This document shows positions 53,060-61,288 of a stretch of DNA of 64,000 nucleotides, piece by piece. Numbering within the stretch: position 1 is the stretch's first letter; every line of letters starts with the position of its first letter. The stretch spans positions 1,644,501-1,708,500 of the forward strand of contig NZ_LT629733.1 of assembly GCF_900104785.1 (NCBI RefSeq). The letters are read 5' to 3'. The notes under the pieces are model-generated. The model was not told the origin of the DNA. It ran no database searches and worked only from the letters and a program-made list of their open reading frames with translations. The position numbers and the translations under genes are program-made. The DNA comes from Formosa sp. Hel1_31_208 (GTDB lineage Bacteria > Bacteroidota > Bacteroidia > Flavobacteriales > Flavobacteriaceae).

Positions 53060-53899
53060 TTAAGTGCATAGCTTAGAGATCTCATATAGAATTTTTTCTT
53101 TTCTGACATCAGAAATTCCTAAATGATCTAAATAAAATTTATCATGTAATAGTTCTCTGCACAGCACAATATCGCGACTCAGGAGAAATTGTTTTTCTCT
53201 ATTTGATAATAAAGTGGATACCGTAATTGGGTATAATCCTAAACGATCAATTCGGTCCTTAAGCGCTTCGTCTTTTGGATAATTCCAACTCAGTAAATAC
53301 AACCCACAGCATTTGCCGTATTGTAAAGCGTCTTGGGTGAATTTTGTATTTGTCACTACCCATCCTTTGGTTAGTGTGCTGCTATATTTTGAATTCGTTT
53401 CCCAAGCTGCTTTCACATCGTTGTACCTTGAATTGATGTATAACGGAACCTTAACATTACATTTTAGACCTTGTTCACCATGAAATTTACATTCGATAAT
53501 TGTGGTATGTGTATTTTTATTTGCAATAATGTCGATTTCATGAGACACACATACGCCTTTTAGAATCTCACCGACTTTGGTTTTATACCCAGAATAGGTT
53601 AATACAGCACTGACAAAGCGTTCAAAAGGGAATCCTGTTGGACCTAATTCATAAATAGCCTTTTTAAGCTTGTATTTAGAAGCAAAATAGCTCTTTTTCT
53701 TTTTAAGAAGTGCAAAGGCTCTATTATAGATTTCCTTAGTAGAAATCCCTTGGTATAGCTCATCACGAACTTTATCAATGATTTGATCTATAGTGGCTTT
53801 GTCGGCTCCTGTGCGTTTTAACGAGGCTCGCAATTTGTCTAATGAAAATTTAACGATTTCACCAGAAGATTTTGTAATATCTATTTTTTGGATTTCCAT
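53060..53899 (-). CDS. ATP-cone domain fused to a Mrr-like restriction-endonuclease fold
   Basis: A 279-residue two-domain protein. Residues ~1-90 resemble an ATP-cone (ITKSSGEIVKFSLDKLRASLKRTGAD), the nucleotide-sensing module of ribonucleotide reductases and NrdR. Residues ~95-190 resemble the Mrr-type endonuclease core: FERFVSAVLTYSGYKTKV, then HEIDIIAN and TIIECKFHG, giving the D...ExK nuclease triad. The remainder is helical. It is not a modification-linked restriction system, as no methyltransferase is nearby. Possible roles are DNA damage processing or nucleotide-controlled cleavage; both are inference. It precedes the beta-CASP gene. Confidence 0.8.
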   Translation of the reverse strand: MEIQKIDITKSSGEIVKFSLDKLRASLKRTGADKATIDQIIDKVRDELYQGISTKEIYNRAFALLKKKKSYFASKYKLKKAIYELGPTGFPFERFVSAVLTYSGYKTKVGEILKGVCVSHEIDIIANKNTHTTIIECKFHGEQGLKCNVKVPLYINSRYNDVKAAWETNSKYSSTLTKGWVVTNTKFTQDALQYGKCCGLYLLSWNYPKDEALKDRIDRLGLYPITVSTLLSNREKQFLLSRDIVLCRELLHDKFYLDHLGISDVRKEKILYEISKLCT

Positions 53900-53911
53900 G
53901 TGTTCTATTTA

Positions 53912-53947
53912 AAAACTGCCAAAACCACTACAGATTTTGGCAGTTTT
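53912..53947 (-). terminator. Terminator between the baeRF-like and ATP-cone genes
   Basis: A 13-bp stem (aaaactgccaaaa / ttttggcagtttt, 10-base loop) followed by T-run on the minus strand. It ends only 12 bases before the start of the ATP-cone gene, leaving no room for a promoter after it, so expression of that gene depends on readthrough or on a promoter inside the hairpin. Confidence 0.8.
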
Positions 53948-53975
53948 GATCACCAACTACTTCGAATTCCGAAAT

Positions 53976-54383
53976 TTAATTCAACTTAAAAAAATCTCTA
54001 ACCCAAGCTATCAGCTGATTATGAGTCATGCTATCTGCTTTTAGAACACCTTTGATTTTACTGCTCAAAAAATTATAGTTTTTGTCGACTTCATTTTTAA
54101 ATTTTTCGTTTGTTTGAGCAGGTCCAAAAATAACCAAATCATCTATGTCTGTTAGTTTTGATGCAATAGATTTAAAGTAGTCTTTTAGTTGCTGTTTTTC
54201 GTGTGCCAAAAAAGTACTATCCTTAATGATATCCTGCGGACCACTTTTAAAACGGTTTCCAGTACCACCGTGTGGTCGATGTTTTTCAACAGCAGAAGCT
54301 ACCGTTTCTACAGTAGCTGATTCACCATCAATAGTTATAATATGAGCTTTTTCTTTATCGATCCAAATTCCTGTATGTTTCAT
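53976..54383 (-). CDS. Release-factor-like (baeRF-like) small protein
   Basis: A 135-residue protein that begins with MKHTGIWIDKEKAHIITIDG and continues with a variable basic region (HRPHGGTGNRFKSG) and LKDYFKSIASKLTDIDDLVIFGPAQTNEKFKNEV. This pattern resembles bacterial archaeo-eukaryotic release-factor-like (baeRF) and host-attachment-type proteins, an RNase H-related fold seen near stress genes. The assignment is tentative. It lies 12 bases downstream of a universal stress protein gene in the same operon. Confidence 0.6.
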   Translation of the reverse strand: MKHTGIWIDKEKAHIITIDGESATVETVASAVEKHRPHGGTGNRFKSGPQDIIKDSTFLAHEKQQLKDYFKSIASKLTDIDDLVIFGPAQTNEKFKNEVDKNYNFLSSKIKGVLKADSMTHNQLIAWVRDFFKLN

Positions 54384-54395
54384 GATTTTTTTGTT

Positions 54396-55250
54396 TTAAT
54401 TTCTTAAATCGTGCATTACTAAAATGGGTACTTTAGAGTGAAATGTAATTCCTTTAACTAGAGGTTTTGTAAAAACACTTCCAAAAAACAAATGCTTCTT
54501 ATTAATGAAAGCTACCATATCACTATCACGACTTTCCACAAAAATGTTGATAGCAGTCTCTACAGAATTTACCGATAAGAAGTGGTAGTTATAATTCACA
54601 TCTTCAAAAATTTCTTCTAACAATGTTTTATTTGCTTCTTGTTCACCATCTAAGGTCTTATCCTCGGAAATGTGAAGGATTGCAATGGTTGAATTACATG
54701 TTTTCGCAATGTCTGTAAGATATTTTAATTCACGTCTTTTATAATGTGTTTTGAAACTCGTTGGAAAAACGATTTCCTTAGGGAGTGCTGTTTTTGCTTT
54801 TGAAGGGACGACAATCACAGGACAATTTCTTACTTTCTCCATGACATATACAGCAGTACTTCCGAAGAAAGAATCATCGGCATCCGTCTCACCTTTGGTG
54901 CCCATTACGATCATCTCTATGTCTTTCTTTTCTACAATATTTTTAATGGCTTCAATAGGATTGTTAAATACGGAAATCGTCTCAAAATGATGTTTCGGAT
55001 TGTCATAATCACTCATTGCTATCATGTCATATACCTTAGCGAGACCATTTTCCGAATGCAACTTAGCCGATTCATATAATTCACTACCTGGTTCAATATT
55101 CAATAAACTGTCAAAAATATTACTTGTAGCGGAAAAGACATTTAAAATAAAAAAGTCACATGCATCTTGTTTATAAAGTTCCTGCGCATAGCGAATGGCA
55201 TGATGTGCATGTTTTGAAAAGTCTGTAGGTAGTAAAATCTTGCGTCGCAT
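54396..55250 (-). CDS. Tandem-domain universal stress protein (2)
   Basis: A 284-residue protein with two UspA domains; the first starts RKILLPTDFSKHAHHA and has the ATP loop GTKGETDADDSFFGSTAVYVM. The second domain ends with FINKKHLFFGSVFTKPLVKGITF and lacks the ATP motif. It is the promoter-proximal gene of an operon continuing to the baeRF-like gene, driven by the FNR-like promoter at 55276-55318. Confidence 0.92.
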   Translation of the reverse strand: MRRKILLPTDFSKHAHHAIRYAQELYKQDACDFFILNVFSATSNIFDSLLNIEPGSELYESAKLHSENGLAKVYDMIAMSDYDNPKHHFETISVFNNPIEAIKNIVEKKDIEMIVMGTKGETDADDSFFGSTAVYVMEKVRNCPVIVVPSKAKTALPKEIVFPTSFKTHYKRRELKYLTDIAKTCNSTIAILHISEDKTLDGEQEANKTLLEEIFEDVNYNYHFLSVNSVETAINIFVESRDSDMVAFINKKHLFFGSVFTKPLVKGITFHSKVPILVMHDLRN

Positions 55251-55275
55251 TGTACTTACTATTAATTAATTGAAC

Positions 55276-55318
55276 TAAAGTTACATCCTTGACCAGAGGA
55301 TTAAAATGATATATATCA
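55276..55318 (-). promoter_or_regulatory. FNR-like promoter of the USP gene at 54396
   Basis: TGATATATATCA (55307-55318), a perfect palindrome, centred 33 bp upstream of the centre of TAACTTTA (55276-55283). The ATG at 55250 lies 20-25 bases beyond the predicted start of transcription. Confidence 0.8.
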
Positions 55319-55323
55319 ACTTG

Positions 55324-56154
55324 TTAATCAGGAATGACATAAAATGGAACTATTGGATGAAATCCTATTTTGTTAATCACAGGTTCTTTGATAATGCCTT
55401 CAATAAAACTGTGCTTATAATTCACCATTACTAACATATTAATCTCTAAGAGTTCAATAAAATCATTAATTTCTTCAGTCTTTTTCGCATAATTTGGCAT
55501 GAAATGAAAACTGTAATCATAATTTTCAATATAGCTTTCGAGCATGGTCATATTATATTCTTGGACACCAGTTAGTTTATCTTTAGACAGGATACAAACC
55601 ACTCTAAGTTTTGAGTCATAGAGTTCAATAAGCTCTCTTAAATATTTTAATTCTCTATCGGAATAATGCCGAGTAAAGTCTGTTGGAAATGCGATTTGAC
55701 TTGGTATTTCAAAATTGAAATTATCAGGAACGATTAACAGTGGGCATTGTTTTGTTTTTTTAATAACACGAACGGTATTGCTTCCAAAAAAAATCTCCTT
55801 GGCGCCTGTAGCACCTTTAGTTCCCATAACCACCAAATTAATATGATGTTTTGCAATCGCAAGGTCAATAGCAACTTGTATATCTGCGGCACTTAGAATA
55901 ATTTCAAAAGTATGATTAGCATTTGCATTTGTAGTTTCTGCCATCTCCTTTAATTCGGTCAGGTTATCTAATGCAGTTCTAGACATCGCCTCTAATAATC
56001 TATTAGATATATTAGACATAGATGACGCTTTCATTTTAGTAGAATTTAAAAAGTAAAATGTACACTCTTCATCATTAAAAAGTTTTAAAGCATAAACCGT
56101 AGCGCTCCAGGCATTATCTGAAAAATCTGTGGGTAAAAGAATATGTTTTTTCAT
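55324..56154 (-). CDS. Tandem-domain universal stress protein (3)
   Basis: A 276-residue protein with two UspA domains. The first domain carries KKHILLPTDFSDNAW and the ATP loop GTKGATGAKEIFFGSNTVRVIKK...CPLLIVP. The second ends MLVMVNYKHSFIEGIIKEPVINKIGFH, without an ATP motif. It lies 32 bases downstream of the USP gene at 56187 and is probably the last gene of a three-USP operon starting at 57933. Confidence 0.92.
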   Translation of the reverse strand: MKKHILLPTDFSDNAWSATVYALKLFNDEECTFYFLNSTKMKASSMSNISNRLLEAMSRTALDNLTELKEMAETTNANANHTFEIILSAADIQVAIDLAIAKHHINLVVMGTKGATGAKEIFFGSNTVRVIKKTKQCPLLIVPDNFNFEIPSQIAFPTDFTRHYSDRELKYLRELIELYDSKLRVVCILSKDKLTGVQEYNMTMLESYIENYDYSFHFMPNYAKKTEEINDFIELLEINMLVMVNYKHSFIEGIIKEPVINKIGFHPIVPFYVIPD

Positions 56155-56186
56155 GACTTTAATTATTTTAATTTCTCATTCGATGT

Positions 56187-57029
56187 CTATAGATTTGATG
56201 GGATCACTAAAAAAGGTACATTTAAATGAAAACCAATGTGCTTGATGTTAGATTTGAAAAATAGATTTTCAAAAAATGAATGTTTATTATTGATCATTAC
56301 AAGCAAATTGATGCGTGATTTTTGTTGAAATTCTGCAATAGCTTCAGGAATATAATTATTTCTGACATTATGAAATAAATGAGTCGTCTCCTTGAAGTGT
56401 GTTTTCAGTTGTTCTTGATTGTATTTTTGAATTGATGTTAATTCAGGTCGAGTTGAAATATGTAAGACATTAACACGCGCTTGAAATTGTTTGGCAATAC
56501 TTATAATAGATCCTAATTGTTTCTTATTAAAACTGATCAAATAATCTGAAGGAAACAGTATTTCATGTGGCGGTTCAAATTCATAATCATTCGGCACTGC
56601 CAATACAGGACATTTCGCTTTGTTAATGACATGAATAGTATTAGAACCAAATAGGATTTCTTTAACTCCGGAAGCACCTTGGGTGCCCATGATAATCATA
56701 TCCATCACATTACCATCATTTAAGGCATTAATCTCTTCGGTTAATGTATTGAATGCTGAACTGTACGCGATGATATGTTTTGGGTTATTAAATTCTTTTT
56801 CGATACGATTTTTGAGTTGTTCTAAGCCGTTTTCAGAGACTTCTTTCATGGCATCTTGTAGTCCGAATTGAGCGGCACTCAATTGAGCCGATTCCAGCTG
56901 ATAGATAATAGGTGTATAGGTGTTTAAAAGGGTAAATGTACAGGTTTGGTCTTTAAATAACTGAAGCGCATAACTAATAGCATTCCAAGAATTTTGCGAG
57001 AAATCGGTGGGTAATAGAATTCGTTTCAT
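56187..57029 (-). CDS. Tandem-domain universal stress protein (4)
   Basis: A 280-residue two-domain USP. Motifs: KRILLPTDFSQNSW, ATP loop GTQGASGVKEILFGSNTIHVINK...CPVLAVP, and the degenerate second domain LLVMINNKHSFFENLFFKSNIKHIGFH. It is the middle gene of the three-USP run 57933-55324. It has no FNR-like box of its own. Confidence 0.92.
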   Translation of the reverse strand: MKRILLPTDFSQNSWNAISYALQLFKDQTCTFTLLNTYTPIIYQLESAQLSAAQFGLQDAMKEVSENGLEQLKNRIEKEFNNPKHIIAYSSAFNTLTEEINALNDGNVMDMIIMGTQGASGVKEILFGSNTIHVINKAKCPVLAVPNDYEFEPPHEILFPSDYLISFNKKQLGSIISIAKQFQARVNVLHISTRPELTSIQKYNQEQLKTHFKETTHLFHNVRNNYIPEAIAEFQQKSRINLLVMINNKHSFFENLFFKSNIKHIGFHLNVPFLVIPSNL

Positions 57030-57084
57030 GGTACTAGAGATTTAATTTGAGTTTTATAATGCGGTCATCGTATTCTTAAATGTC

Positions 57085-57933
57085 TTAACGTTTAATGTTT
57101 TGCAATGCTAAAAATGGGATATCGAGATGAAGCGACATTTCATCAATAGTAGAATGAAACAGCATCTGCTCTAAAAAGGAATGTCGGGAATTGACCATGA
57201 CTAACATGTCGATATTATTTTCTTTGATATAGGTGAATATTGCATTCACAATACTTTTGCTTTCAATGGTTTTATAGTTGAGACTGTTTTTACAAAGTTC
57301 ATGAGATAGAAAGTCTTTGTTATCTTCTTGTCGTCTCGATAGTTTTTCGCTTTTAGAAATATAAACCATGTCTATAACAGCTCTGTAAGGGGATGCCATT
57401 TCACACAGTAAATTGAGTTCTCTTCGTTTATAAGGAATCATATAATTAGTAGGAAATAGGATATGCTTTGGTTGGGTGTAATCATAATTCGCGGGAATTG
57501 ATAAAACCGGACAACTTACATATTTAAGTACTTGAAGTGTGTTACTTCCAAAAGTAAGGGACCTGTCATTGGTTTTACCTTTTGTTCCCATCACAATGAT
57601 ATCTATGTTTTTTCCTTCTGAAAGGAGATCAATTTCATCAACTAGCGCATTATAGGCTGAAATCTTGTGATATCGATGCCTTGGGTTTGGCCAAATACCG
57701 CTAACGGTCGCTAAAAGTGATTTAAGTTGTTCCTCTGAACGACTGCGACATGATTCAATCAACGGTTCAATAGCATCATTATTTAGCAATTCAATCTCTT
57801 TGTATACCTCATCTTGATATGTATGTAGAAAATAGATTTCGGCTTTTTCATATTTAAAAAGCTCTAATGCATATTTTACGGCATTCATAGCATTATCTGA
57901 AAAGTCTGTTGGAATTAATATTTGTCGCATCAC
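57085..57933 (-). CDS. Tandem-domain universal stress protein (5)
   Basis: A 282-residue two-domain USP. The N-terminal domain carries RQILIPTDFSDNAM and the ATP loop GTKGKTNDRSLTFGSNTLQVLKY...CPVLSIP. The second domain has the replacement motif NSRHSFLEQMLFHSTIDEM. The gene heads the three-USP run; an FNR-like box (57979-57990) and the -7 element TAAATTGA lie directly upstream. The start could be the first or second Met, one codon apart. Confidence 0.92.
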   Translation of the reverse strand: MMRQILIPTDFSDNAMNAVKYALELFKYEKAEIYFLHTYQDEVYKEIELLNNDAIEPLIESCRSRSEEQLKSLLATVSGIWPNPRHRYHKISAYNALVDEIDLLSEGKNIDIIVMGTKGKTNDRSLTFGSNTLQVLKYVSCPVLSIPANYDYTQPKHILFPTNYMIPYKRRELNLLCEMASPYRAVIDMVYISKSEKLSRRQEDNKDFLSHELCKNSLNYKTIESKSIVNAIFTYIKENNIDMLVMVNSRHSFLEQMLFHSTIDEMSLHLDIPFLALQNIKR

Positions 57934-57947
57934 ATTTTATTTTGATA

Positions 57948-57990
57948 TCAATTTACTATCTAATTGGCTTGAAAACAATGACAAATATCA
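57948..57990 (-). promoter_or_regulatory. FNR-like promoter of the three-USP operon
   Basis: Minus strand TGATATTTGTCA (57979-57990), one mismatch to TGATnnnnATCA, centred 33 bp from the centre of TAAATTGA (57948-57955). The palindrome TTTGATATCAA overlaps the -7 region. Confidence 0.6.
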
Positions 57991-58003
57991 GGCAATACTT
58001 TTG

Positions 58004-59722
58004 TTAACAACCCTTATCATTATTAAGACTACATGTTTGCAGTACTTGATGGTCTCTACTACCGTATCTATATACCGTAATTCCCTTTAAATTATATGTC
58101 CAAGCCTGATAAAAAATGTTTGAGACATCTTCTTTAGTCGCAGCTTCAGGAAGGTTTATAGTCTTTGAAACGGCATTGTCTGTGTATTTTTGAAATGCCT
58201 CTTGATGACGTAAGTGATATGACCAGTGGATATCTAAACTTGTTTGAAAGATAGCTTTTACCGAATCAGGAATAGTATCACAATTTTGGATACTTCCAGT
58301 TGTTAAGACTTCATGTTCGACAGTAGATGACCATAAGTCTAACATTTTCATTTTTTTCAGAAACACACTATTGATTTCTGTTTGAGTTTGATTACCGAGA
58401 ATTCCTGTTCTGTTATAAGCTAGTGCAAACAAAGGCTCTATAGAGTAGGAGGTGTTAGCGATTACCGAAATTGTTCCTGTTGGCGCAATACTATTACATG
58501 TTGCATTTCGCAGTTTTGTTTTTGGATAGTAGACGCTGTTTTTCCATAGGGGAAAACAATCGCGTTCTTGAGCTAATTCATTAGAAGCTTTATAGCTTTC
58601 GGTTTTAATAAATTTCATAAGCTGATCTCCTAGTTGAATCGCTTTTTCAGAAGTATAAGGTAGTTCGAGTAGCATTAATAGCTCTGCCCAGCCCATGACA
58701 CCTAATCCTATTTTACGATGAGCCATAGTTATGCGTTTAATTTCGGGTAGTACATAATGATTCACTGTTATAATATTATCTAAAAACCGAATTGCAAGTT
58801 TTACGGATTGCGCAAGTCCCTCCCAATCAATGTCGTAAATATTGTTGTTTAGTATTACCATTTTTGAAACATTAATAGAACCTAAGTTGCAGCTCTCATA
58901 ATCTAAAAGCGGTACTTCACCACAAGGATTAGTACTTTGAATCTTACCTTGTTGCGGTGTTGGATTGAATGCATTTATCGTATCAAAAAATATTAAACCA
59001 GGGTCACCAGTTGACCAGGCCTCATGTACGATAAGATTCCATAATGATTTTGCTGAAACCGTTTTAGAAATTTTTCGCGTTCTAGGATTGATTAAATGCC
59101 AATGGTCATCTTGAGAAACGGCTTGCATAAATGTATTCGAGATGCCTACAGAAATATTAAAATTCTGGATGGCATTTTTAGACGATTTTGATGTGATGAA
59201 TGCTTCAATATCAGGATGGTCAACATTAAGAATGCCCATATTAGCACCTCTGCGTTTTCCGCCTTGTTTGATGTATTCTGTGGCTGCATTATAAACTTTC
59301 ATAAAGGCTACAGGTCCCGAGGTTGTCCCTTTTGTTGAACTCAACATATCATCTTTGGGGCGTAATTTGGAAAAATTAAAACCAGTACCACCTCCACTTT
59401 GATGAATTAGTGCGGCATTTTTTAAGGTGGTAAAGATGCTATCTAAACTGTCTTCAATAGGCAATACAAAACAAGCACTCAGTTGTCCGTTTTTGCATCC
59501 TGCATTCATAAGAGTTGGTGAGTTCGGAAGAAATTTTAATGCGCTTAGTAAGCTGTAAAAAGCAGATTCGTAAAACGTGGTTTTATCATTTTCACAGCTC
59601 GCTACAAATGCTGCAACGCGCCTTAAAAGCTCATCTGGTGTTTCAATAATCACACCGTATTTGTTTTTTAGGAGATAGCGATCTTCTAAAATTTGAATGG
59701 CGTTATCTGAAAAAATGGTCAT
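58004..59722 (-). CDS. nrdJ: Adenosylcobalamin-dependent (class II) ribonucleotide reductase
   Basis: A 572-residue class II (NrdJ) reductase that makes deoxynucleotides with or without oxygen using coenzyme B12. Active-site features: the conserved loop LPNSPTLMNAGC, NPCGEVPLLDYESCNLGSIN with the thiyl-radical cysteine, and a C-terminal Cys pair (QTCSLNNDKGC). There is no ATP-cone at the N-terminus, unlike many reductases; a separate ATP-cone protein is encoded at 53060. An FNR-like box and a ~160-base leader with a 16-bp hairpin lie upstream. A class II enzyme fits low-oxygen growth. Confidence 0.94.
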   Translation of the reverse strand: MTIFSDNAIQILEDRYLLKNKYGVIIETPDELLRRVAAFVASCENDKTTFYESAFYSLLSALKFLPNSPTLMNAGCKNGQLSACFVLPIEDSLDSIFTTLKNAALIHQSGGGTGFNFSKLRPKDDMLSSTKGTTSGPVAFMKVYNAATEYIKQGGKRRGANMGILNVDHPDIEAFITSKSSKNAIQNFNISVGISNTFMQAVSQDDHWHLINPRTRKISKTVSAKSLWNLIVHEAWSTGDPGLIFFDTINAFNPTPQQGKIQSTNPCGEVPLLDYESCNLGSINVSKMVILNNNIYDIDWEGLAQSVKLAIRFLDNIITVNHYVLPEIKRITMAHRKIGLGVMGWAELLMLLELPYTSEKAIQLGDQLMKFIKTESYKASNELAQERDCFPLWKNSVYYPKTKLRNATCNSIAPTGTISVIANTSYSIEPLFALAYNRTGILGNQTQTEINSVFLKKMKMLDLWSSTVEHEVLTTGSIQNCDTIPDSVKAIFQTSLDIHWSYHLRHQEAFQKYTDNAVSKTINLPEAATKEDVSNIFYQAWTYNLKGITVYRYGSRDHQVLQTCSLNNDKGC

Positions 59723-59801
59723 AGCATTCAGTTTAAAAATGATGTCTATAAGTTTGTTATGAAAAGTAATTTTATTTCAAACGGAGTAAATCCCATGAAC
59801 C

Positions 59802-59837
59802 AAGAAAGCCAAACTTAAAACTAAGTTTGGCTTTCTT
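59802..59837 (-). terminator. 16-bp perfect hairpin in the nrdJ leader
   Basis: A perfect 16-bp inverted repeat (stem from aagaaagcc to ggctttctt, loop aaac) between the FNR-like promoter and nrdJ. There is no clean T-run on the minus side, so it may be an RNA stability or attenuation element rather than a full terminator. An 11-codon ORF (59836-59871, MSIESGDSLLF) ends at its left edge. Confidence 0.55.
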
Positions 59838-59887
59838 AAAATAATAGAGAATCCCCACTCTCAATAGACATATTTAAATGACATTTT

Positions 59888-59930
59888 CAAATGTAGCTAA
59901 TGGTGATTTATTTAGAAATGATATATATCA
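59888..59930 (-). promoter_or_regulatory. FNR-like promoter upstream of nrdJ
   Basis: TGATATATATCA (59919-59930) centred 33 bp upstream of the centre of TACATTTG (59888-59895), which matches TAnnTTTG at 8 of 8. The predicted transcript starts near 59882, about 160 bases before the nrdJ ATG. Confidence 0.85.
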
Positions 59931-59947
59931 GTTTTTGAGTAATTTCA

Positions 59948-60334
59948 TTAAATAATCACGATGCCATAGGCTGTATTAAGCAGAAACAAACCTATAAAAA
60001 AGAGAAGCATATAAATAACTTGTACGAGTTTGATGTTTATATATTCTAGCCAATTCACCGTGGGTTTTGGAAAGATAAATAAGGCCAAGCCTATAAATAA
60101 AGCCAACCACCCAATAAGTGTAATGATAAGTTTATAGCTCAATTCCCAAAAGTTATGAAATTGGATATTGATTAACCCAATAATAATAGAAATAAAAGCA
60201 GCAATGAGCAGAAACTTTTCGTCATTAAGGTCTTTGAATATCTGTTTAATTCGTTTCGGATTAAGACTTAGAATTAAAAAGAATATTAAGAGGTACCAAC
60301 CCCAGAACTTTGCTAAAAATAATGAAACATCCAT
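59948..60334 (-). CDS. Hypothetical four-helix membrane protein of the stress regulon
   Basis: A 128-residue inner-membrane protein with four predicted helices (ILSLNPKRIKQIFKDL is the main charged loop). No family is recognised. It starts 12 bases after the stop of the USP gene at 60347, so it is transcribed from the same FNR-like promoter. Confidence 0.7.
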   Translation of the reverse strand: MDVSLFLAKFWGWYLLIFFLILSLNPKRIKQIFKDLNDEKFLLIAAFISIIIGLINIQFHNFWELSYKLIITLIGWLALFIGLALFIFPKPTVNWLEYINIKLVQVIYMLLFFIGLFLLNTAYGIVII

Positions 60335-60346
60335 AATATTTGATTT

Positions 60347-61189
60347 CTATTCGTGTAATACTAAAAATGGAATAAGCGTATGATAGCTTATTTTTTCTAC
60401 TCTTGAGTGAAATAGGATATGCTGAAAATAATTGAGGTTCTTTGCCACCATTACTATGATATCAATATCTCGACTTTCTACAAAACATTGGATGGCATCT
60501 TCTACCTTATTATTGGTTAAGTAATGAAAACTAAGATCAATGCCATCAAAAAAGTCTTCTAATATTTCTTTATTGCTTTCTTGTTCCATATTCAATATTG
60601 CATTTTTTTTTGTGATATGGAGAACTCGTAAATAAGCATGTTTACTCTGTACTAATTCTGAAATGGGTTGTAAGGTTTGTATATCATAAGACATTGAAAA
60701 ATCAGTAGGGAAAGCCAACTCTTTTAATTGCTTATATTTTGCGTTTTCAGGAACAATCAAGGTGGTGCATTTGACTTTTGTAATGACATCACCAGCATTG
60801 CTTCCAATAATATATTCCTTTAAACCAGAAGCACCTTTAGTACCCATGACGATTATATCTATTCTTTTCTCATCAACATGTTTTCTAATAGATTCTATTA
60901 TAAAACTATAGTCTGTAAGCGTATAGAATTTATGATTTTTGTTCGTCTTAAACGTATCACTAATACGTTTAAGTATCTTTCTGAGTTTAAGTTTAGAAGG
61001 GTTGATATATATATTTTCAATCTCTTGTTGTGTAGGGATATAAGCGGTGTCACCAACAATTAAATTATCAAGTGTATTTACATGTAGTACATAGAAATTG
61101 CACGTTTTGTTTTCAAAAAATTTAATAGCGTACTCTATGGCATTCCATGAGTTTTCTGAAAAATCTGTGGGTAGTAAAACATTCTTCAT
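60347..61189 (-). CDS. Tandem-domain universal stress protein (6)
   Basis: A 280-residue two-domain USP. The first domain carries KNVLLPTDFSENSW and the ATP loop GTKGASGLKEYIIGSNAGDVITK...CTTLIVP. The second is the most divergent of the six (VAKNLNYFQHILFHSRVEKISYH). The start is set at 61189: the longer reading frame from 61225 would begin upstream of the predicted transcription start (~61217) of the FNR-like promoter. It lies between that promoter and the four-helix membrane protein gene. Confidence 0.92.
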   Translation of the reverse strand: MKNVLLPTDFSENSWNAIEYAIKFFENKTCNFYVLHVNTLDNLIVGDTAYIPTQQEIENIYINPSKLKLRKILKRISDTFKTNKNHKFYTLTDYSFIIESIRKHVDEKRIDIIVMGTKGASGLKEYIIGSNAGDVITKVKCTTLIVPENAKYKQLKELAFPTDFSMSYDIQTLQPISELVQSKHAYLRVLHITKKNAILNMEQESNKEILEDFFDGIDLSFHYLTNNKVEDAIQCFVESRDIDIIVMVAKNLNYFQHILFHSRVEKISYHTLIPFLVLHE

Positions 61190-61222
61190 CTTCAATCTAT
61201 TTTCATCTTGTCTCTCATGCAA

Positions 61223-61265
61223 CAAAACTAAGTAGTAGATTAATTTTATAAAATGATATCTATCA
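61223..61265 (-). promoter_or_regulatory. FNR-like promoter of the USP gene at 60347
   Basis: Minus strand TGATAGATATCA (61254-61265), a match to TGATnnnnATCA, centred 33 bp upstream of the centre of TAGTTTTG (61223-61230), an exact TAnnTTTG match. Confidence 0.85.
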
Positions 61266-61288
61266 TCTTTCGGTATAAATTCTTTGTA

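Noticed and set aside
53060..53899. Restriction-modification system
   Set aside because: No methyltransferase or specificity gene adjoins the Mrr-like protein, and the ATP-cone is unusual for such systems.
59802..59837. nrdJ leader hairpin as a cobalamin riboswitch
   Set aside because: A B12 riboswitch would be expected for a class II RNR, but the leader is far too short and has no B12-box sequence; it is a simple inverted repeat.
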